Assembly: GCF_004769635.1 (NCBI RefSeq)
Contig: NZ_RQGH01000009.1
Coordinates: forward strand, 124,001 to 188,000
Direction of reading: 5' to 3'
Source: Leptospira jelokensis
Lineage (GTDB): Bacteria; Spirochaetota; Leptospiria; Leptospirales; Leptospiraceae
Length of the DNA stretch: 64,000 bases
Positions 1 through 8,869 of this stretch are shown piece after piece. The notes below the pieces were generated by a model, which ran no database searches, was not told the origin of the DNA, and was given only the letters and a program-made list of their open reading frames with translations. The translations under genes and the position numbers were made by a program. Positions within the stretch are counted from its first letter, which is position 1, and each line of letters opens with the position of its first letter.

Positions 1-489
1 GTAATAAAAAATGATTCCATAAGGACCAAACCCTTCGGATTTCCAAAACACATAAAGAGCAAAACCGTTTTCATTGGGTTCCACGGCCATCGTTAGGTTT
101 TCTTTGTGTGTATGATTTTGGTAGCAAAAGCAATCACTTGCCTTTGACTCCCCAAGGAAATAGTTCCAAAGACTTCCCAGTGTTGATTTGTCGGCGGATT
201 GCGTTTCATGGGCAACGTGTTTGGCAAACGCCTCCCAACGGGAAATTTTTTTTGCCTTCGGATGGGAATGGAGGCGAAAGACTTCTGGCCTCTCCGTTAG
301 AATTTGGTCTCTCTTTCGAGAGAGTTTTTCTCTCCCCACTGGCATGATTTGGTTTTGGAATTTTGCCTTCTCGAAAAACCCAACTGGTCCCGTTCCTTTC
401 GAATCCGAAGCCAATGGTTTACCAACCACACGAATGAGTTGGCTTGTGGAGTTCCCCGTGGGATTAATTGGAAAAGAGAGAAGGTTCAC
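1..489 (-). CDS. unidentified protein, C-terminus beyond window edge
   Basis: I do not recognise this protein. Reading from a GTG at 489 the frame stays open for all 163 codons to the window edge. The GTG follows a purine-rich AAGGGAAGGGA stretch that would serve as ribosome binding site and lies inside the last codons of rnhB (26 nt overlap), so translation is probably coupled to it. The visible part is basic and rich in Trp, Phe, His and Lys, with no signal peptide or transmembrane segment; it includes the stretch VFRLHSHPKAKKISRWEAF. It is the last gene seen in the rpsP-rplS-rnhB operon. The product could be an RNA- or DNA-associated protein, but that is only a guess from position and charge. 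Confidence 0.6.
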   Translation of the reverse strand, partial: MNLLSFPINPTGNSTSQLIRVVGKPLASDSKGTGPVGFFEKAKFQNQIMPVGREKLSRKRDQILTERPEVFRLHSHPKAKKISRWEAFAKHVAHETQSADKSTLGSLWNYFLGESKASDCFCYQNHTHKENLTMAVEPNENGFALYVFWKSEGFGPYGIIFYY

Positions 490-1273
490 TCCCTTCCCTT
501 CGGAGAAAATCACAAAAACTCAACCTATGGATGGGAGAAATTCCAAGTTTCCTTAGTGCTTCTCGGTGTTCTTCGGTCCCATACCCCTTATGTTTCGCAA
601 ACCCATACCCAGGGTATTTTCCATCCATCCTCTCCATGTATTCGTCTCGGTAGGTTTTGGCAAGGATGGAGGCTGCCGAAATCGATGGAACCAAATCATC
701 TCCTTTGGGAATGGAAAGGTATCCGCCAATGGGTGTTTGGATTTTCAATTTATAATTCCCATCTAAAAAGAGAAAAGGTTTCCTTTCTCCCTGATGTGTG
801 ATTGGTTTTTGCCAATCCTCTCCATTCGAAGTTTCTTTGCTTTTAGTTTTCTTTCCTATGGGATGCTTTGAGGTATTTGTTCCAAGAAAGTATTGGAGGC
901 CTGAAGGGCGAAATTTCGTTAGGTGCTTTGGCAAAGCCCTGTTGATGCCATAAAAGATTGCTTGGTTGATATTGAACTTGTCGATGAACTTTGCACTCAC
1001 AAAGCTTACATGCCAATAAGTTGCCAGTTCTAGAATTTCTTGGCGAAGGGGTAACCTTTTGGGTTCGGGGATTTTTTTGGAATCGCGGAGGCCTTTTAGG
1101 ATTTCACCGGCCTTTATCCTTTCAAGAGTTTTCCTAGAAAAGGAAACACAGCCAATAGCAACAGGACCCGCAAGTGTGCCACGCCCTGCTTCATCAAAAG
1201 AGAAACAAACGAATTCGGGGATTTGGAATTCAGGAAAAAACGGCCGTTTGATGGCCGTTAGATCGAAAGGAAT
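464..1273 (-). CDS. rnhB: ribonuclease HII, non-canonical start
   Basis: RNase HII removes ribonucleotides from DNA and RNA:DNA hybrids in the cytoplasm. The family signature DEAGRG sits near residue 27, the later catalytic Asp lies in FLDGN, and the C-terminal active-site region has SISAASILAKTYRDEYM. About 45 extra, mostly polar residues are inserted before the DGN motif, so the protein is longer than the usual 200 or so. Between the in-frame upstream stop (TAG at 1280-1282) and DEAGRG there is no ATG, GTG or TTG. The only candidates are ATA (1276-1274), ATT (1273-1271) or ATC (1252-1250). I placed the start at ATT, which overlaps the rplS stop codon and suggests coupled translation; the start is uncertain, the function is not. 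Confidence 0.9.
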   Translation of the reverse strand: MPFDLTAIKRPFFPEFQIPEFVCFSFDEAGRGTLAGPVAIGCVSFSRKTLERIKAGEILKGLRDSKKIPEPKRLPLRQEILELATYWHVSFVSAKFIDKFNINQAIFYGINRALPKHLTKFRPSGLQYFLGTNTSKHPIGKKTKSKETSNGEDWQKPITHQGERKPFLFLDGNYKLKIQTPIGGYLSIPKGDDLVPSISAASILAKTYRDEYMERMDGKYPGYGFAKHKGYGTEEHREALRKLGISPIHRLSFCDFLRREGSEPSLFSN

Positions 1274-1707
1274 TATGCGCTAGGTGCTTCCGTGGCTGCA
1301 GCTGCTTTAGCGGCCTTTGAAGCTTCGTCCTGTCTCTTTTTATCTTTGGCGACAATTGCTTGTCCGCCCTTTCTTTCTTTGATACGTCCCGCTTTTCCTT
1401 TTTTATCTCGTAAGTAAAAAAGTTTCGCACGTCTAACAGAACCCTTACGAACGAGTTCAATCTTTGCGATGCGTGGGCTGTGGAGTGGGAAAATTCGTTC
1501 CACTCCGATATCGTAAGAAACACGTCTTACAGTGAACGTTTTGCTTTGTGATTTGTTCGCAATGGAGATCACAACACCTTCGTAAACCTGAACACGTTCT
1601 TTTCCAGATTCAACGATTTTGTAGTGAACTTTTACAGTATCACCAATTTCGAAATTAAGTTCGTTCTTTGCTTCGCCTGCGAGTGCTGTTTCTAGAATCT
1701 GATTCAT
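1273..1707 (-). CDS. rplS: 50S ribosomal protein L19
   Basis: L19 lies at the 30S-50S interface of the ribosome. The core motifs are present: [14 protein letters not shown] near the start, the VYEGVVI strand, [23 protein letters not shown] and [13 protein letters not shown]. An in-frame ATG exists at 1755, but that would overlap trmD by 40 nt. The ATG at 1707 is preceded four bases upstream by AGAGGA, lies 8 nt after the trmD stop and gives an N-terminus (MNQILETAL) like other L19 proteins, so I chose it (144 aa). Compared with the usual 115 or so residues there is a C-terminal tail of about 30 residues rich in Lys and Ala. Order trmD-rplS-rnhB is the common bacterial arrangement. Confidence 0.95.
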   Translation of the reverse strand: MNQILETALAGEAKNELNFEIGDTVKVHYKIVESGKERVQVYEGVVISIANKSQSKTFTVRRVSYDIGVERIFPLHSPRIAKIELVRKGSVRRAKLFYLRDKKGKAGRIKERKGGQAIVAKDKKRQDEASKAAKAAAATEAPSA

Positions 1708-1715
1708 GGCTTCCT

Positions 1716-2369
1716 CTAAGAATGATTTCTTGTTTTGCGGTTTTTTTGCCGCCATTTCCGGATCTCTTCATGATGTCCACCGAGGAGCACGTCAGGAACA
1801 GTCCAACCCATAAAATCATAGGGTTTTGTATACTGGGGGTATTCCAATTCTTCCGTTTCGTTGTGTGATTCTTCTAGAAGGCTTTCTTCCTTCCCCAAAA
1901 ACCCCGGTACAAACCGCGATAGGCAATCTGCCACAACGAGAGCAGCTAAATCCCCCGATGAAATAACATAGTTTCCAATGGCCACTTCCCTGTCAATTAA
2001 ATGCTCCGTGACACGGTGATCGACCCCTTCATAATACCCAGAAATCAAGGTAAAGGTATCAGAGGATTCAAAAATTTCACGAGCCAAGGTTTGGTTGAAG
2101 AGTTCACCCGAAGGACTGAGTAAAATGACCTTCCCTTTTTTTTCACCTAGGGATTCGAGGGCTCGGTAGATCGGACCCACTTGCAAAAGCATGCCTGGTC
2201 CACCCCCATAAATGGTATCGTCTACTTTTTGGTGTTTGTTATCGGCAAAGTCACGTAGGTGGATGGGATTGATTTCCACAACCCCTTGTTTCACTGCTTT
2301 CCCAGGAATTCCGGTATCAAAATAAGAAGTGATTTTTTCGGGGAAAAGGGTGATGAAGTTAAAGCGCAA
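1716..2369 (-). CDS. trmD: tRNA (guanine-N1)-methyltransferase
   Basis: TrmD methylates N1 of G37 in tRNAs with a G36-G37 anticodon context, using S-adenosylmethionine, to prevent frameshifting. The trefoil-knot SPOUT methyltransferase core is clear: [23 protein letters not shown] and [23 protein letters not shown]. The frame is open further upstream, but the family N-terminus ([12 protein letters not shown]) begins at a TTG (2369-2367) that overlaps the rimM stop by 11 nt, so I used it (217 aa, at the short end for the family). It lies between rimM and rplS in the classical ribosomal-maturation operon. Confidence 0.95.
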   Translation of the reverse strand: MRFNFITLFPEKITSYFDTGIPGKAVKQGVVEINPIHLRDFADNKHQKVDDTIYGGGPGMLLQVGPIYRALESLGEKKGKVILLSPSGELFNQTLAREIFESSDTFTLISGYYEGVDHRVTEHLIDREVAIGNYVISSGDLAALVVADCLSRFVPGFLGKEESLLEESHNETEELEYPQYTKPYDFMGWTVPDVLLGGHHEEIRKWRQKNRKTRNHS

Positions 2370-2895
2370 ACCACTGCTCCCACTCGATGCATTCGATGGT
2401 TCGATGTTCCAAATCCCAGTCGCCGACAAATTGGTTAAGAAAGGGAATGAGCACCGTTTCCCCTTCGCCTTGGATGGGTTTGCATTCTAAAATGGGATGT
2501 GCTGGGTTATCGATCACTTGGGTGACCCGGTAACCATGTGAGGCTTTCGTTTCCTTGGAAATGATGGTGAGTCCAATTAAGTCTTCGGTATAAATTTCCC
2601 CCTCGTTTGGTTTCGGAAGGTCTTCTTTTTTCCAAAGCAGAGAAAAACCGCGGTACTTCACAACGGTTTCTGGTGTATCAAACCCTTTGATTTTCACAAG
2701 AAAATGGTTCCCATTCGGGCGAATGGATTCGATTTCGATGTTTGCTGTTTTTCCGAGAGGGTCCTGGACCGTGCAGGTGGTAGGAGCTTTCAGGGCATTC
2801 AGAGTTTCCCCTTCCGTGAAAACCTTGATCAACCCTTTGATTCCATGTGAGGATCCAAAGACCCCCACTTTCACTAAACTTGGTTTAGTCGACAA
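2359..2895 (-). CDS. rimM: 16S rRNA processing protein RimM
   Basis: RimM binds ribosomal protein S19 and helps mature the 30S head domain. The N-terminal half carries the RimM barrel signature ([17 protein letters not shown], residues about 9-25) and the C-terminal half is a PRC-barrel ([11 protein letters not shown]...HPILECKP...[10 protein letters not shown]). The 178-residue length is typical. Start is a TTG at 2895 that overlaps the stop of the upstream KH-protein gene by 11 nt; no better start is seen. The gene order KH-rimM-trmD-rplS is standard. Confidence 0.93.
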   Translation of the reverse strand: MSTKPSLVKVGVFGSSHGIKGLIKVFTEGETLNALKAPTTCTVQDPLGKTANIEIESIRPNGNHFLVKIKGFDTPETVVKYRGFSLLWKKEDLPKPNEGEIYTEDLIGLTIISKETKASHGYRVTQVIDNPAHPILECKPIQGEGETVLIPFLNQFVGDWDLEHRTIECIEWEQWFAL

Positions 2896-3121
2896 TTTCT
2901 AAAGTATAGTTTTTGCCTTGTTTGGTTCCGGCGGCTTGTAACACCGTACGGAGTGATTTTGCTATCCTTCCGTTTTTTCCGATCACCTTTCCGAGGTCTT
3001 TAGGTGCCACCCGAAGTTCGATCACAGTTTCTTCCTCTCCGGGTACTTGGTTGACAGCCACCTGGTCAGGTTGGTCAACGAGAGATGTCACGATATAACG
3101 AACTAAGGAATCCATATCCAC
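2885..3121 (-). CDS. khpA: KH-domain RNA-binding protein (KhpA/YlqC family)
   Basis: This 78-residue protein is a single KH domain. The RNA-contacting GxxG loop is visible as GKNGR near residue 53, flanked by [15 protein letters not shown] and [13 protein letters not shown]. KhpA proteins bind RNA, often as partners of KhpB/Jag, and influence cell envelope and division genes in other bacteria; which RNAs are bound here cannot be read from sequence. It sits between rpsP (3 nt upstream) and rimM, its usual location in many bacteria. Confidence 0.92.
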   Translation of the reverse strand: MDMDSLVRYIVTSLVDQPDQVAVNQVPGEEETVIELRVAPKDLGKVIGKNGRIAKSLRTVLQAAGTKQGKNYTLEIVD

Positions 3122-3124
3122 AGA

Positions 3125-3382
3125 CTAACCTTTGAATTTTGACCAAACGTCGTCTTTTTTCAAAAGAGCAAGCACGGTGTCAGTTGGCTGTGCCCCTTTT
3201 TTTAACCAAGAAAGAGTTTTTTCTTCGTTGAAAGTAGCTTTTTTAACAGTGGATGCAGTTGGGTGAAAGTGTCCAATCGCTTCGATGAATTTACCATCTC
3301 GTGGAGCGCGAATGTCTGCTGCCACAATGCGATAGTGCGGGTCTGCTTTTGTTCCCGTTCTTTGTAATCTTAATTTAACCAA
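3125..3382 (-). CDS. rpsP: 30S ribosomal protein S16
   Basis: S16 is an early-binding 30S assembly protein. The family start [22 protein letters not shown] follows a TTG at 3382, with an AAGGGG ribosome binding site about nine bases upstream; longer in-frame ORFs upstream are non-homologous. The resulting 85 residues match the family length. It is the first gene of the rpsP-khpA-rimM-trmD-rplS-rnhB operon. A TTGACA hexamer overlaps the stop of rpe just upstream and could be a promoter -35, but I find no convincing -10 at the right spacing. Confidence 0.94.
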   Translation of the reverse strand: MVKLRLQRTGTKADPHYRIVAADIRAPRDGKFIEAIGHFHPTASTVKKATFNEEKTLSWLKKGAQPTDTVLALLKKDDVWSKFKG

Positions 3383-3429
3383 GGAAAAATACCCCTTTTC
3401 TAGCGAGTTTTTTAAATAGGGACGTTCTG

Positions 3430-4092
3430 TCAAGAGCGAGTTCGGCCACTTGCAGCAAGTTCCTTTAATTTTTTACCTTGAGCGTTTGGATCCCCTGTTT
3501 TATAGAGTCCAGAGCCCACGACTGTGATGTCCACACCGAGTTTTGCGAGTTCTTCCATATTGGATTCGTTCACACCACCATCCACTTCGAGTTCGATATT
3601 GTACGGTTTGGTGAGTTTACGAACGGCAGCGATTTTTTCAAATCCCGACTTCACAAAGGACTGCCCGTAAAACCCTGGGTCCACTGTCATTAGGAGAACC
3701 AGATCAAGGTAAGGCAAAATTTGAGAGATGGATTCGGGAGGGGTTTGCGGGTTCAGTGACACACCCACTTTGATCCCTTGTTTTTTGATCTCTTCTGCAA
3801 GCCGGACAGAGAAATTCGTGGTTTCGATATGAAAGGTAATGCAATAGGGTTTTAAGTCAAAGTATTTGGGAACATGCAGTTCTGGGTTACTCACCATTAG
3901 GTGGACATCGAGTGGGATGTCTGTGTGTGACTTTACCTCTTTGGTAAAGGCTTCTCCAAAGGAAATCTGGGGAACAAAGTTCCCGTCCATCACATCAATA
4001 TGGATGAGATCGATACTTTCTTTTTTATATGTAGGAAGTTCTGTGGCAAGTCCTGTGAGTTTGGCTGCAAGGATGGAGGCTGATATTTTCAT
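3430..4092 (-). CDS. rpe: ribulose-phosphate 3-epimerase
   Basis: Rpe interconverts ribulose-5-phosphate and xylulose-5-phosphate in the pentose phosphate pathway. The TIM-barrel signature motifs are all present: [25 protein letters not shown] (metal-binding His and Asp), [23 protein letters not shown] and [11 protein letters not shown]. The 220 residues match the family. It starts 1 nt after the stop of the PASTA gene and ends 47 nt before rpsP, so it may be co-transcribed with both neighbours. Its product feeds the sedoheptulose-7-phosphate pool used by the heptose genes elsewhere in the window. Confidence 0.95.
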   Translation of the reverse strand: MKISASILAAKLTGLATELPTYKKESIDLIHIDVMDGNFVPQISFGEAFTKEVKSHTDIPLDVHLMVSNPELHVPKYFDLKPYCITFHIETTNFSVRLAEEIKKQGIKVGVSLNPQTPPESISQILPYLDLVLLMTVDPGFYGQSFVKSGFEKIAAVRKLTKPYNIELEVDGGVNESNMEELAKLGVDITVVGSGLYKTGDPNAQGKKLKELAASGRTRS

Positions 4093-4093
4093 C

Positions 4094-5113
4094 TTAATAG
4101 GTTCCCTTTAATTTCCAAACTTTGGCAACACCTGTTTCTTTCCCTACCAAAGTAACCTTGGTATCGGTAGACCGATGGACCACTAACCTCAGGATTTCAT
4201 CTTCCTTAAGTGATTGGCTTGTTAAAATTTCTTTTTCAATTTCAACACCCTCACCAGGTTTCGTATAACTCACTTTAGCTGAATACACATCATCGTCATC
4301 AATCTCGTATTCTAAAAATTCATAATCATGGACAAGGGATGCCGAAGGTTTTAAAGCATAAGGTGCAATTTCAGCACCTGATGGTTTTAATGCAAAGGAA
4401 GCAACAAGTCCATGCCCTGAACGAAACTCTGGTTTGGTGGCTTCTTTAATGGAATAAGGAATTTTTTTCCGCTGTAAATAATCAACAGCGAACGGGACTG
4501 GGATGCCAACAAGTTTTGTTTCGTCACTGTTCTCTTTCAAACTTTGGTTTGATTTTTTATCAGAACTAGCTTCTGTGACTAGGAGGTAAATCTTTTCGCC
4601 GGAATGTGTTTCTTTGCCAGGTGCAGGGATTTGGTCGATGATGGTATCTGCAGGTTCATCGCCCACGGCAGGCACGTAGGTAATCCCACCAATTTCTAAG
4701 GGCACATACACTTCACCGGATAATACTTTTTCAAGGATCGCTTTCGCACGTTTTAAGTCTTGTCCCTTCACATCAGGGATTGTGACACGATCAAACCCAA
4801 TGTTTACGGTTAAATAGAGTTTGGATCCAGCTTCCACTTCTTTTCCAGCATCTATGGATTGGCTTAGGATGATCCCATCTGTTTTTTCAGGGATTCTTTC
4901 TGATTCCAATCGGACTTTGAGTTGCAAACGTTGGAGTTCGTTATGCACTTCAATGTAATTTTTACCAATCACATAGGGCATCATGACTTTTTGCTCTTCT
5001 TTTGTCCGAACAACAACCACAAGGAAGGCAGCCACAAAAAAAACCAAAAGTCCTAAGGATACAAATAGAACATAACCACTGTAAGGTAAAATTTTAAGAA
5101 ACTTTTCTTTCAC
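4094..5113 (-). CDS. membrane-anchored PASTA-domain protein
   Basis: The 339-residue protein has a short cytoplasmic N-terminus, one transmembrane helix (about residues 13-36) and then an extracytoplasmic region with PASTA repeats: [35 protein letters not shown] and a third, more diverged [17 protein letters not shown], each ending in a YLTV-, YLLV- or LVV-like strand. PASTA modules bind peptidoglycan or muropeptides in Ser/Thr kinases and PBPs, but no kinase or transpeptidase domain is attached here. A short internal echo ([11 protein letters not shown] and ALKPSASLV) is seen near residue 245. It overlaps the end of fmt by 4 nt. A role in cell-wall sensing or organisation is inference from the domain alone. 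Confidence 0.85.
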   Translation of the reverse strand: MKEKFLKILPYSGYVLFVSLGLLVFFVAAFLVVVVRTKEEQKVMMPYVIGKNYIEVHNELQRLQLKVRLESERIPEKTDGIILSQSIDAGKEVEAGSKLYLTVNIGFDRVTIPDVKGQDLKRAKAILEKVLSGEVYVPLEIGGITYVPAVGDEPADTIIDQIPAPGKETHSGEKIYLLVTEASSDKKSNQSLKENSDETKLVGIPVPFAVDYLQRKKIPYSIKEATKPEFRSGHGLVASFALKPSGAEIAPYALKPSASLVHDYEFLEYEIDDDDVYSAKVSYTKPGEGVEIEKEILTSQSLKEDEILRLVVHRSTDTKVTLVGKETGVAKVWKLKGTY

Positions 5114-6078
5114 GTAAATGATTCTCCGGTCAAAACCCGCGCCCCATTAAAAAATTCAAATCCCTTCATGGGTTTTTTCCCTTCGGGTTGTAGGGACTCT
5201 ATACCAAGCAGGTTTCCGTCTCCACAGAGGCAGAAAAGCCTTTTTTTCTGGTGCAGAAAAAAGGAACCTGGTTTTGTTTCTGCAGGAAGAGGAATCGTCT
5301 CTTCTGATGGGCTCACTAGATACGAGGAGATCAAAATCATTTTTTTCCCCCGAAATTCCGTCGTGGCAAGTGGGTCTGGGTAAAGGGCTCTGATTTGGTT
5401 GTGGATCTCTGTCGCAGACTTGGTCCATAAGACGGGCCTGTGGTTTGCCGTAATCTTTTGGCAATGTGTGGCTTCGTTTTCCTTTTGCGGAGTAGATTTC
5501 CAGGTTTCCCCCGTTTCCTCCAATGTTTTTAAGAGGCGGATGAGTTCTCTCCCACCTTCTTTTGTAATGGTTTGGAGGAGTGTGCCCGTGGTTTCAGAGG
5601 GTCCAACTTCCCAAGATTTTTGGGAAATGATATCTCCGGAATCCACTTCCTTTGCAAGGTATTGGATGGTAAACCCAGTTGTTTTGTCTCCATTCAGTAA
5701 AAAACTTTGGACGGGGGATGCGCCGCGGTATTTGGGAAGTAAACTCCCATGGAGGTTGATACTCCCCCATTTGGGATCCATAAACACATTCTCAGGGACA
5801 ATCGAACCATACGCATACACAACATGCACTGGTGACTTGTATGATAGGATGGAATTTTGTGCGTCAAAGTCTGTGCGAAGTTTTACGGATTGGATCACTG
5901 GGATTTTATTTTCTTCTGCCAAAACTTTCACTGGAGTCGGGGTGATGATCTGTTTCCTTCCCACTGGTTTGTCTACATTGGTCACAACAAAATCGACTTG
6001 GATGCCAGCATCTAGGAGCATTTGTAATAATTCTTTTGAGTGTTCAGGGGATCCAAAGTATCCAATTGAGAGTTTCAT
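5110..6078 (-). CDS. fmt: methionyl-tRNA formyltransferase
   Basis: Fmt transfers a formyl group from 10-formyl-tetrahydrofolate to initiator Met-tRNA. The N-terminal Rossmann-like domain has IGYFGSPEHS at the start, the catalytic loop SINLHGSLLPKYRGASP (Asn and His of the active-site triad) and LAKEVDSGDII (Asp of the triad). The C-terminal OB-fold-like domain follows (ATEIHNQIRALYPDPLATTEF). Length 322 aa is normal. It is followed, with 4 nt overlap, by the PASTA gene. No def gene is adjacent. Confidence 0.95.
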   Translation of the reverse strand: MKLSIGYFGSPEHSKELLQMLLDAGIQVDFVVTNVDKPVGRKQIITPTPVKVLAEENKIPVIQSVKLRTDFDAQNSILSYKSPVHVVYAYGSIVPENVFMDPKWGSINLHGSLLPKYRGASPVQSFLLNGDKTTGFTIQYLAKEVDSGDIISQKSWEVGPSETTGTLLQTITKEGGRELIRLLKTLEETGETWKSTPQKENEATHCQKITANHRPVLWTKSATEIHNQIRALYPDPLATTEFRGKKMILISSYLVSPSEETIPLPAETKPGSFFLHQKKRLFCLCGDGNLLGIESLQPEGKKPMKGFEFFNGARVLTGESFT

Positions 6079-6095
6079 TTTTTTTCCTTACGCAA

Positions 6096-8048
6096 TTATA
6101 CAAGTTCTAAAGGATCCAAATCATATTCAATGTAACATTTGGAATCCAATTTGAATTTTTGTTTTGTTTCTTTTAAGAGGTTACGGAGGGTTGCAATCGA
6201 TTTTGCTTTGAGTAATATATGATACCGAAAATTATTATCGATTTTATAAAAAGGGCATTGGCTTGGGCCAAGCATCACAATGGAATCATCTTTTAGTTCC
6301 TTGATCAGTTCTCCATAAACAACGGATTGTTTATTTGCCACTTCTTCATATTTGGAACGAAACACAAGCCTTGCCAGTCTTGCAAAGGGTGGGTAAAATA
6401 GATCCTTACGGAATTGTAATTCCCATTCAAAAAAAGCAGGGTAATTTTGTTCCTTGGCCATCTTTAGGACTGGGTGTTCTGGGTCATTTGACTGGATGAT
6501 GACTTCCCCTGGTTTTTCCCCACGACCCGCTCGACCTGCCACCTGCGAGACAAGGGCATAGGTCCTTTCACTACTGCGAAAATCAGGAACACCTAACCCG
6601 TGGTTGGCGTTAAGAATTCCGACAAGGGTCACATTGGCATAATCGAGGCCTTTTGCGATCATCTGGGTACCTGTGAGGATATCAAGTTCCCCTTCCCCTA
6701 ATTTTTCCAAAACAAGTCTCGTGACATCTTTATTTTTGGAACTATCTTGGTCGAGGCGTTCAATTTTTGCTTGTGGGAAGTGTGATAATAAATACTCTTC
6801 TAGTTTTTGGGTACCAACACCAAAAAGATCCAAATCATCACCAAACATTTGTTTTAGATTTCGAAAACTGGATTTATAACCGCATAAATGGCACCTAACA
6901 GTTTGGTCTGAATGGTAACAAAGAGTCGCTGTACATTTTGGACAATGTACAAATTCCTTTGTATGTGTAGAAAAAATAAAGGGATTGTATCCCCTTCGGT
7001 TGAGGAGTAAAATGATTTGTTCTTTTTTTTTCAACCGGTCGGAAATTTTAAATTGTAAATCACCGGAGATGAGTTGTTTGTCATCTTGTTTGTCTGACAT
7101 CTCCACTGTTGGTAATTTTGCTTTTGGATTGGCCCTTTTTTCCAATTTGGAGAAACCAATTTGTCCTGACATTGCCAAGTAATACAATTCCACACTAGGA
7201 GTTGCCGAACCGAGAAGTAACTTTCCATTTGTTTTTAAGATTCTTTGTAAGGCTACTTGACGAGCATGGTAACGAGGAGCACCATTTTCTTTATAAGAAC
7301 CATCATGTTCTTCATCCATGATGACAAGTTTCACATCCGAGAGTGGGGCAAAGATTGCAGACCTTGTTCCAATACAGATTCTTTTTTTCCCTTCTTTTAA
7401 ATCCAAATAGTTTTGAAACTTTTCAGAGATTCGTAAATGCGAATGCAAAACTGCTACTTGGTTTGGAAATATGGCCTCGATCCGAGTGATCGTTGGGTAA
7501 GTGAGTGAAATCTCTGGAACTAAAAAAATCACACTTCCTTTTGGAGATTGCAAAATGTCTCGCATAAGATGGAGGTAGATTTCTGTTTTCCCACTGCCTG
7601 TGATCCCATATAACAAATGTGTATTTGAAATATTATTTGTTTTGATTTCATCAAATGCTTTTTGTTGCAAATCATTTAACGGATGTAACAAGTGAGACTG
7701 GACTTTCACATCATTCGTTTCTTTTAGTTTTCTCTTTTTCCCTTTTGGCACCATAAGGAACAAAGCTTCCCCGAGGGAAGAAAGGTAATGTTCTGACATC
7801 CAATGGGCAAGTTCCAATTGTTCATGCGTTAAAACAGGTTCGATATCAATTTGTTTGAGAATGGTTTGGGTTTTATAACTCGGTTCATTTTGGTGGATTC
7901 CGATGACCACTCCATCCCATTCTTTCCCATTTAAGGGAACAAGAACGCGTATTCCTGGTGTTATGGAATCCATGCCAACTGGCACTTCATACGTTAAGGT
8001 TTTACTTTCCCACGATACGTTGAGGGCTACTTCCGCATATTGGATCAT
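6096..8048 (-). CDS. priA: primosomal helicase PriA with one zinc site
   Basis: PriA restarts stalled replication forks by recognising branched DNA and loading the primosome. The N-terminal DNA-binding domain (YAEVALNVSWESKTLTYEVP) is followed by the helicase core: Walker A GITGSGKTE (about 150), DEEHDGSYK in motif II, ARQVALQRI, ILLLNRRGYNPF, and C-terminal helicase motifs ILTGTQMIAKGLDY and QVAGRAGRGEKPGEV. At 650 aa it is shorter than the E. coli protein. Only two of the four expected cysteine pairs remain (CPKC and CHLC, around residues 366-392). The first pair, normally CxxCG after the RRGY motif, reads STHT, and the last CPxCG pair is replaced by SSFRNLKQMFGDD. It lies directly after the UDG-like gene (1 nt gap). 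Confidence 0.93.
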   Translation of the reverse strand: MIQYAEVALNVSWESKTLTYEVPVGMDSITPGIRVLVPLNGKEWDGVVIGIHQNEPSYKTQTILKQIDIEPVLTHEQLELAHWMSEHYLSSLGEALFLMVPKGKKRKLKETNDVKVQSHLLHPLNDLQQKAFDEIKTNNISNTHLLYGITGSGKTEIYLHLMRDILQSPKGSVIFLVPEISLTYPTITRIEAIFPNQVAVLHSHLRISEKFQNYLDLKEGKKRICIGTRSAIFAPLSDVKLVIMDEEHDGSYKENGAPRYHARQVALQRILKTNGKLLLGSATPSVELYYLAMSGQIGFSKLEKRANPKAKLPTVEMSDKQDDKQLISGDLQFKISDRLKKKEQIILLLNRRGYNPFIFSTHTKEFVHCPKCTATLCYHSDQTVRCHLCGYKSSFRNLKQMFGDDLDLFGVGTQKLEEYLLSHFPQAKIERLDQDSSKNKDVTRLVLEKLGEGELDILTGTQMIAKGLDYANVTLVGILNANHGLGVPDFRSSERTYALVSQVAGRAGRGEKPGEVIIQSNDPEHPVLKMAKEQNYPAFFEWELQFRKDLFYPPFARLARLVFRSKYEEVANKQSVVYGELIKELKDDSIVMLGPSQCPFYKIDNNFRYHILLKAKSIATLRNLLKETKQKFKLDSKCYIEYDLDPLELV

Positions 8049-8049
8049 C

Positions 8050-8868
8050 TTATAAATACGGTTTTAAAATGGATAAATGTGAAATGAAACTTTCTTCTAA
8101 ATCTTGTTTTTCCTTTCCATATTGGAAGAGGTTCGTTTCTGAATCGGCTTTTTTTGCTTTTTCGCCGAGGAATACAAGTGCCTCAGGGGATCTTGTGGTG
8201 AGCATAGGAATTTTTACACCATCTAAATCCCATTCTTCTACTTTACCCAATTGTTCTTTTGCTTTCTCTGGCCCAAATAATAACCTTGCAGAGGAACCAA
8301 GGATGACAATGGCTTTGATTCCAAACTCTTCCACTGTTTCCTTTACGTGAACTTTACAAGATTCTAACCGTTGTTTCCAATCTGTTTCTTTGGAATCTGT
8401 ATGTGAGAATGTACAGGCTGGGTATTCCTCATAAAAAAACTCTTCATAAGAAAATCCAAATACCTTCCGAATGATCCCATCCCAACTTACCTCTGTTAAC
8501 TTGTCTTTAAAAATTTGATTGGGACGTGTTTTCGTAAACGGTTTTTCTTTGGCAGTGGTTGCACCTGAATAATGTAATACCAAAATTGGTTTTCTTCCTT
8601 TGTGTAAAAATTGCCTCACTCCACTTAGTTTCCCTTGGCAGAGTGTACACGAAAAATTGATCAGGTCCCTATTTTTACGTTGGCTTTCCTTTTGTTGTTT
8701 TTTCTGAATTTCCAATGATTCTGGAACTTTGGATTTCCAAGGGAAAACAAAATCATTGGGATCTGTTTCCTCTTGGAAGCGAAACACTGACAAAGTTTGG
8801 TTTTGAATGAGAAATTTAGTTTCTTTTAAAATATCGGTAAAATTTTCTAAAATTGTTTTTTGGTTCAT
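8050..8868 (-). CDS. uracil-DNA-glycosylase-fold protein, likely Fe-S, motifs degenerate
   Basis: A 272-residue protein that I place, with moderate confidence, in the uracil-DNA glycosylase superfamily (family 4/5-like). Residues 74-85 read CTLCQGKLSGVR, matching the C-x2-C...L...R start of Fe-S family-4 UDGs. C152 and C171 fall where the other two cluster ligands are expected (18 residues between them), and IKAIVILGSSARLLFG matches the conserved IvxLG-A-LL strand. The catalytic motifs appear lost: GEAPG becomes LHYSGA, and the C-terminal HP-containing motif becomes TTRSPEAL. It may bind DNA or a nucleotide without excising uracil. It sits 1 nt from priA and 1 nt from an NtrX-like gene, so it could serve DNA repair or replication restart. 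Confidence 0.6.
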   Translation of the reverse strand: MNQKTILENFTDILKETKFLIQNQTLSVFRFQEETDPNDFVFPWKSKVPESLEIQKKQQKESQRKNRDLINFSCTLCQGKLSGVRQFLHKGRKPILVLHYSGATTAKEKPFTKTRPNQIFKDKLTEVSWDGIIRKVFGFSYEEFFYEEYPACTFSHTDSKETDWKQRLESCKVHVKETVEEFGIKAIVILGSSARLLFGPEKAKEQLGKVEEWDLDGVKIPMLTTRSPEALVFLGEKAKKADSETNLFQYGKEKQDLEESFISHLSILKPYL

Positions 8869-8869
8869 A

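Noticed and set aside
108..801. Several plus-strand ORFs of 60-165 aa over the first 800 bases
   Set aside because: They are antisense to rnhB and the upstream unidentified gene, have no recognisable motifs, and vanish once the minus-strand genes are placed.
3395..3432. TTGACA hexamer before rpsP as operon promoter
   Set aside because: No -10 hexamer at 16-18 bp; it also overlaps the rpe stop. Kept only as a remark.
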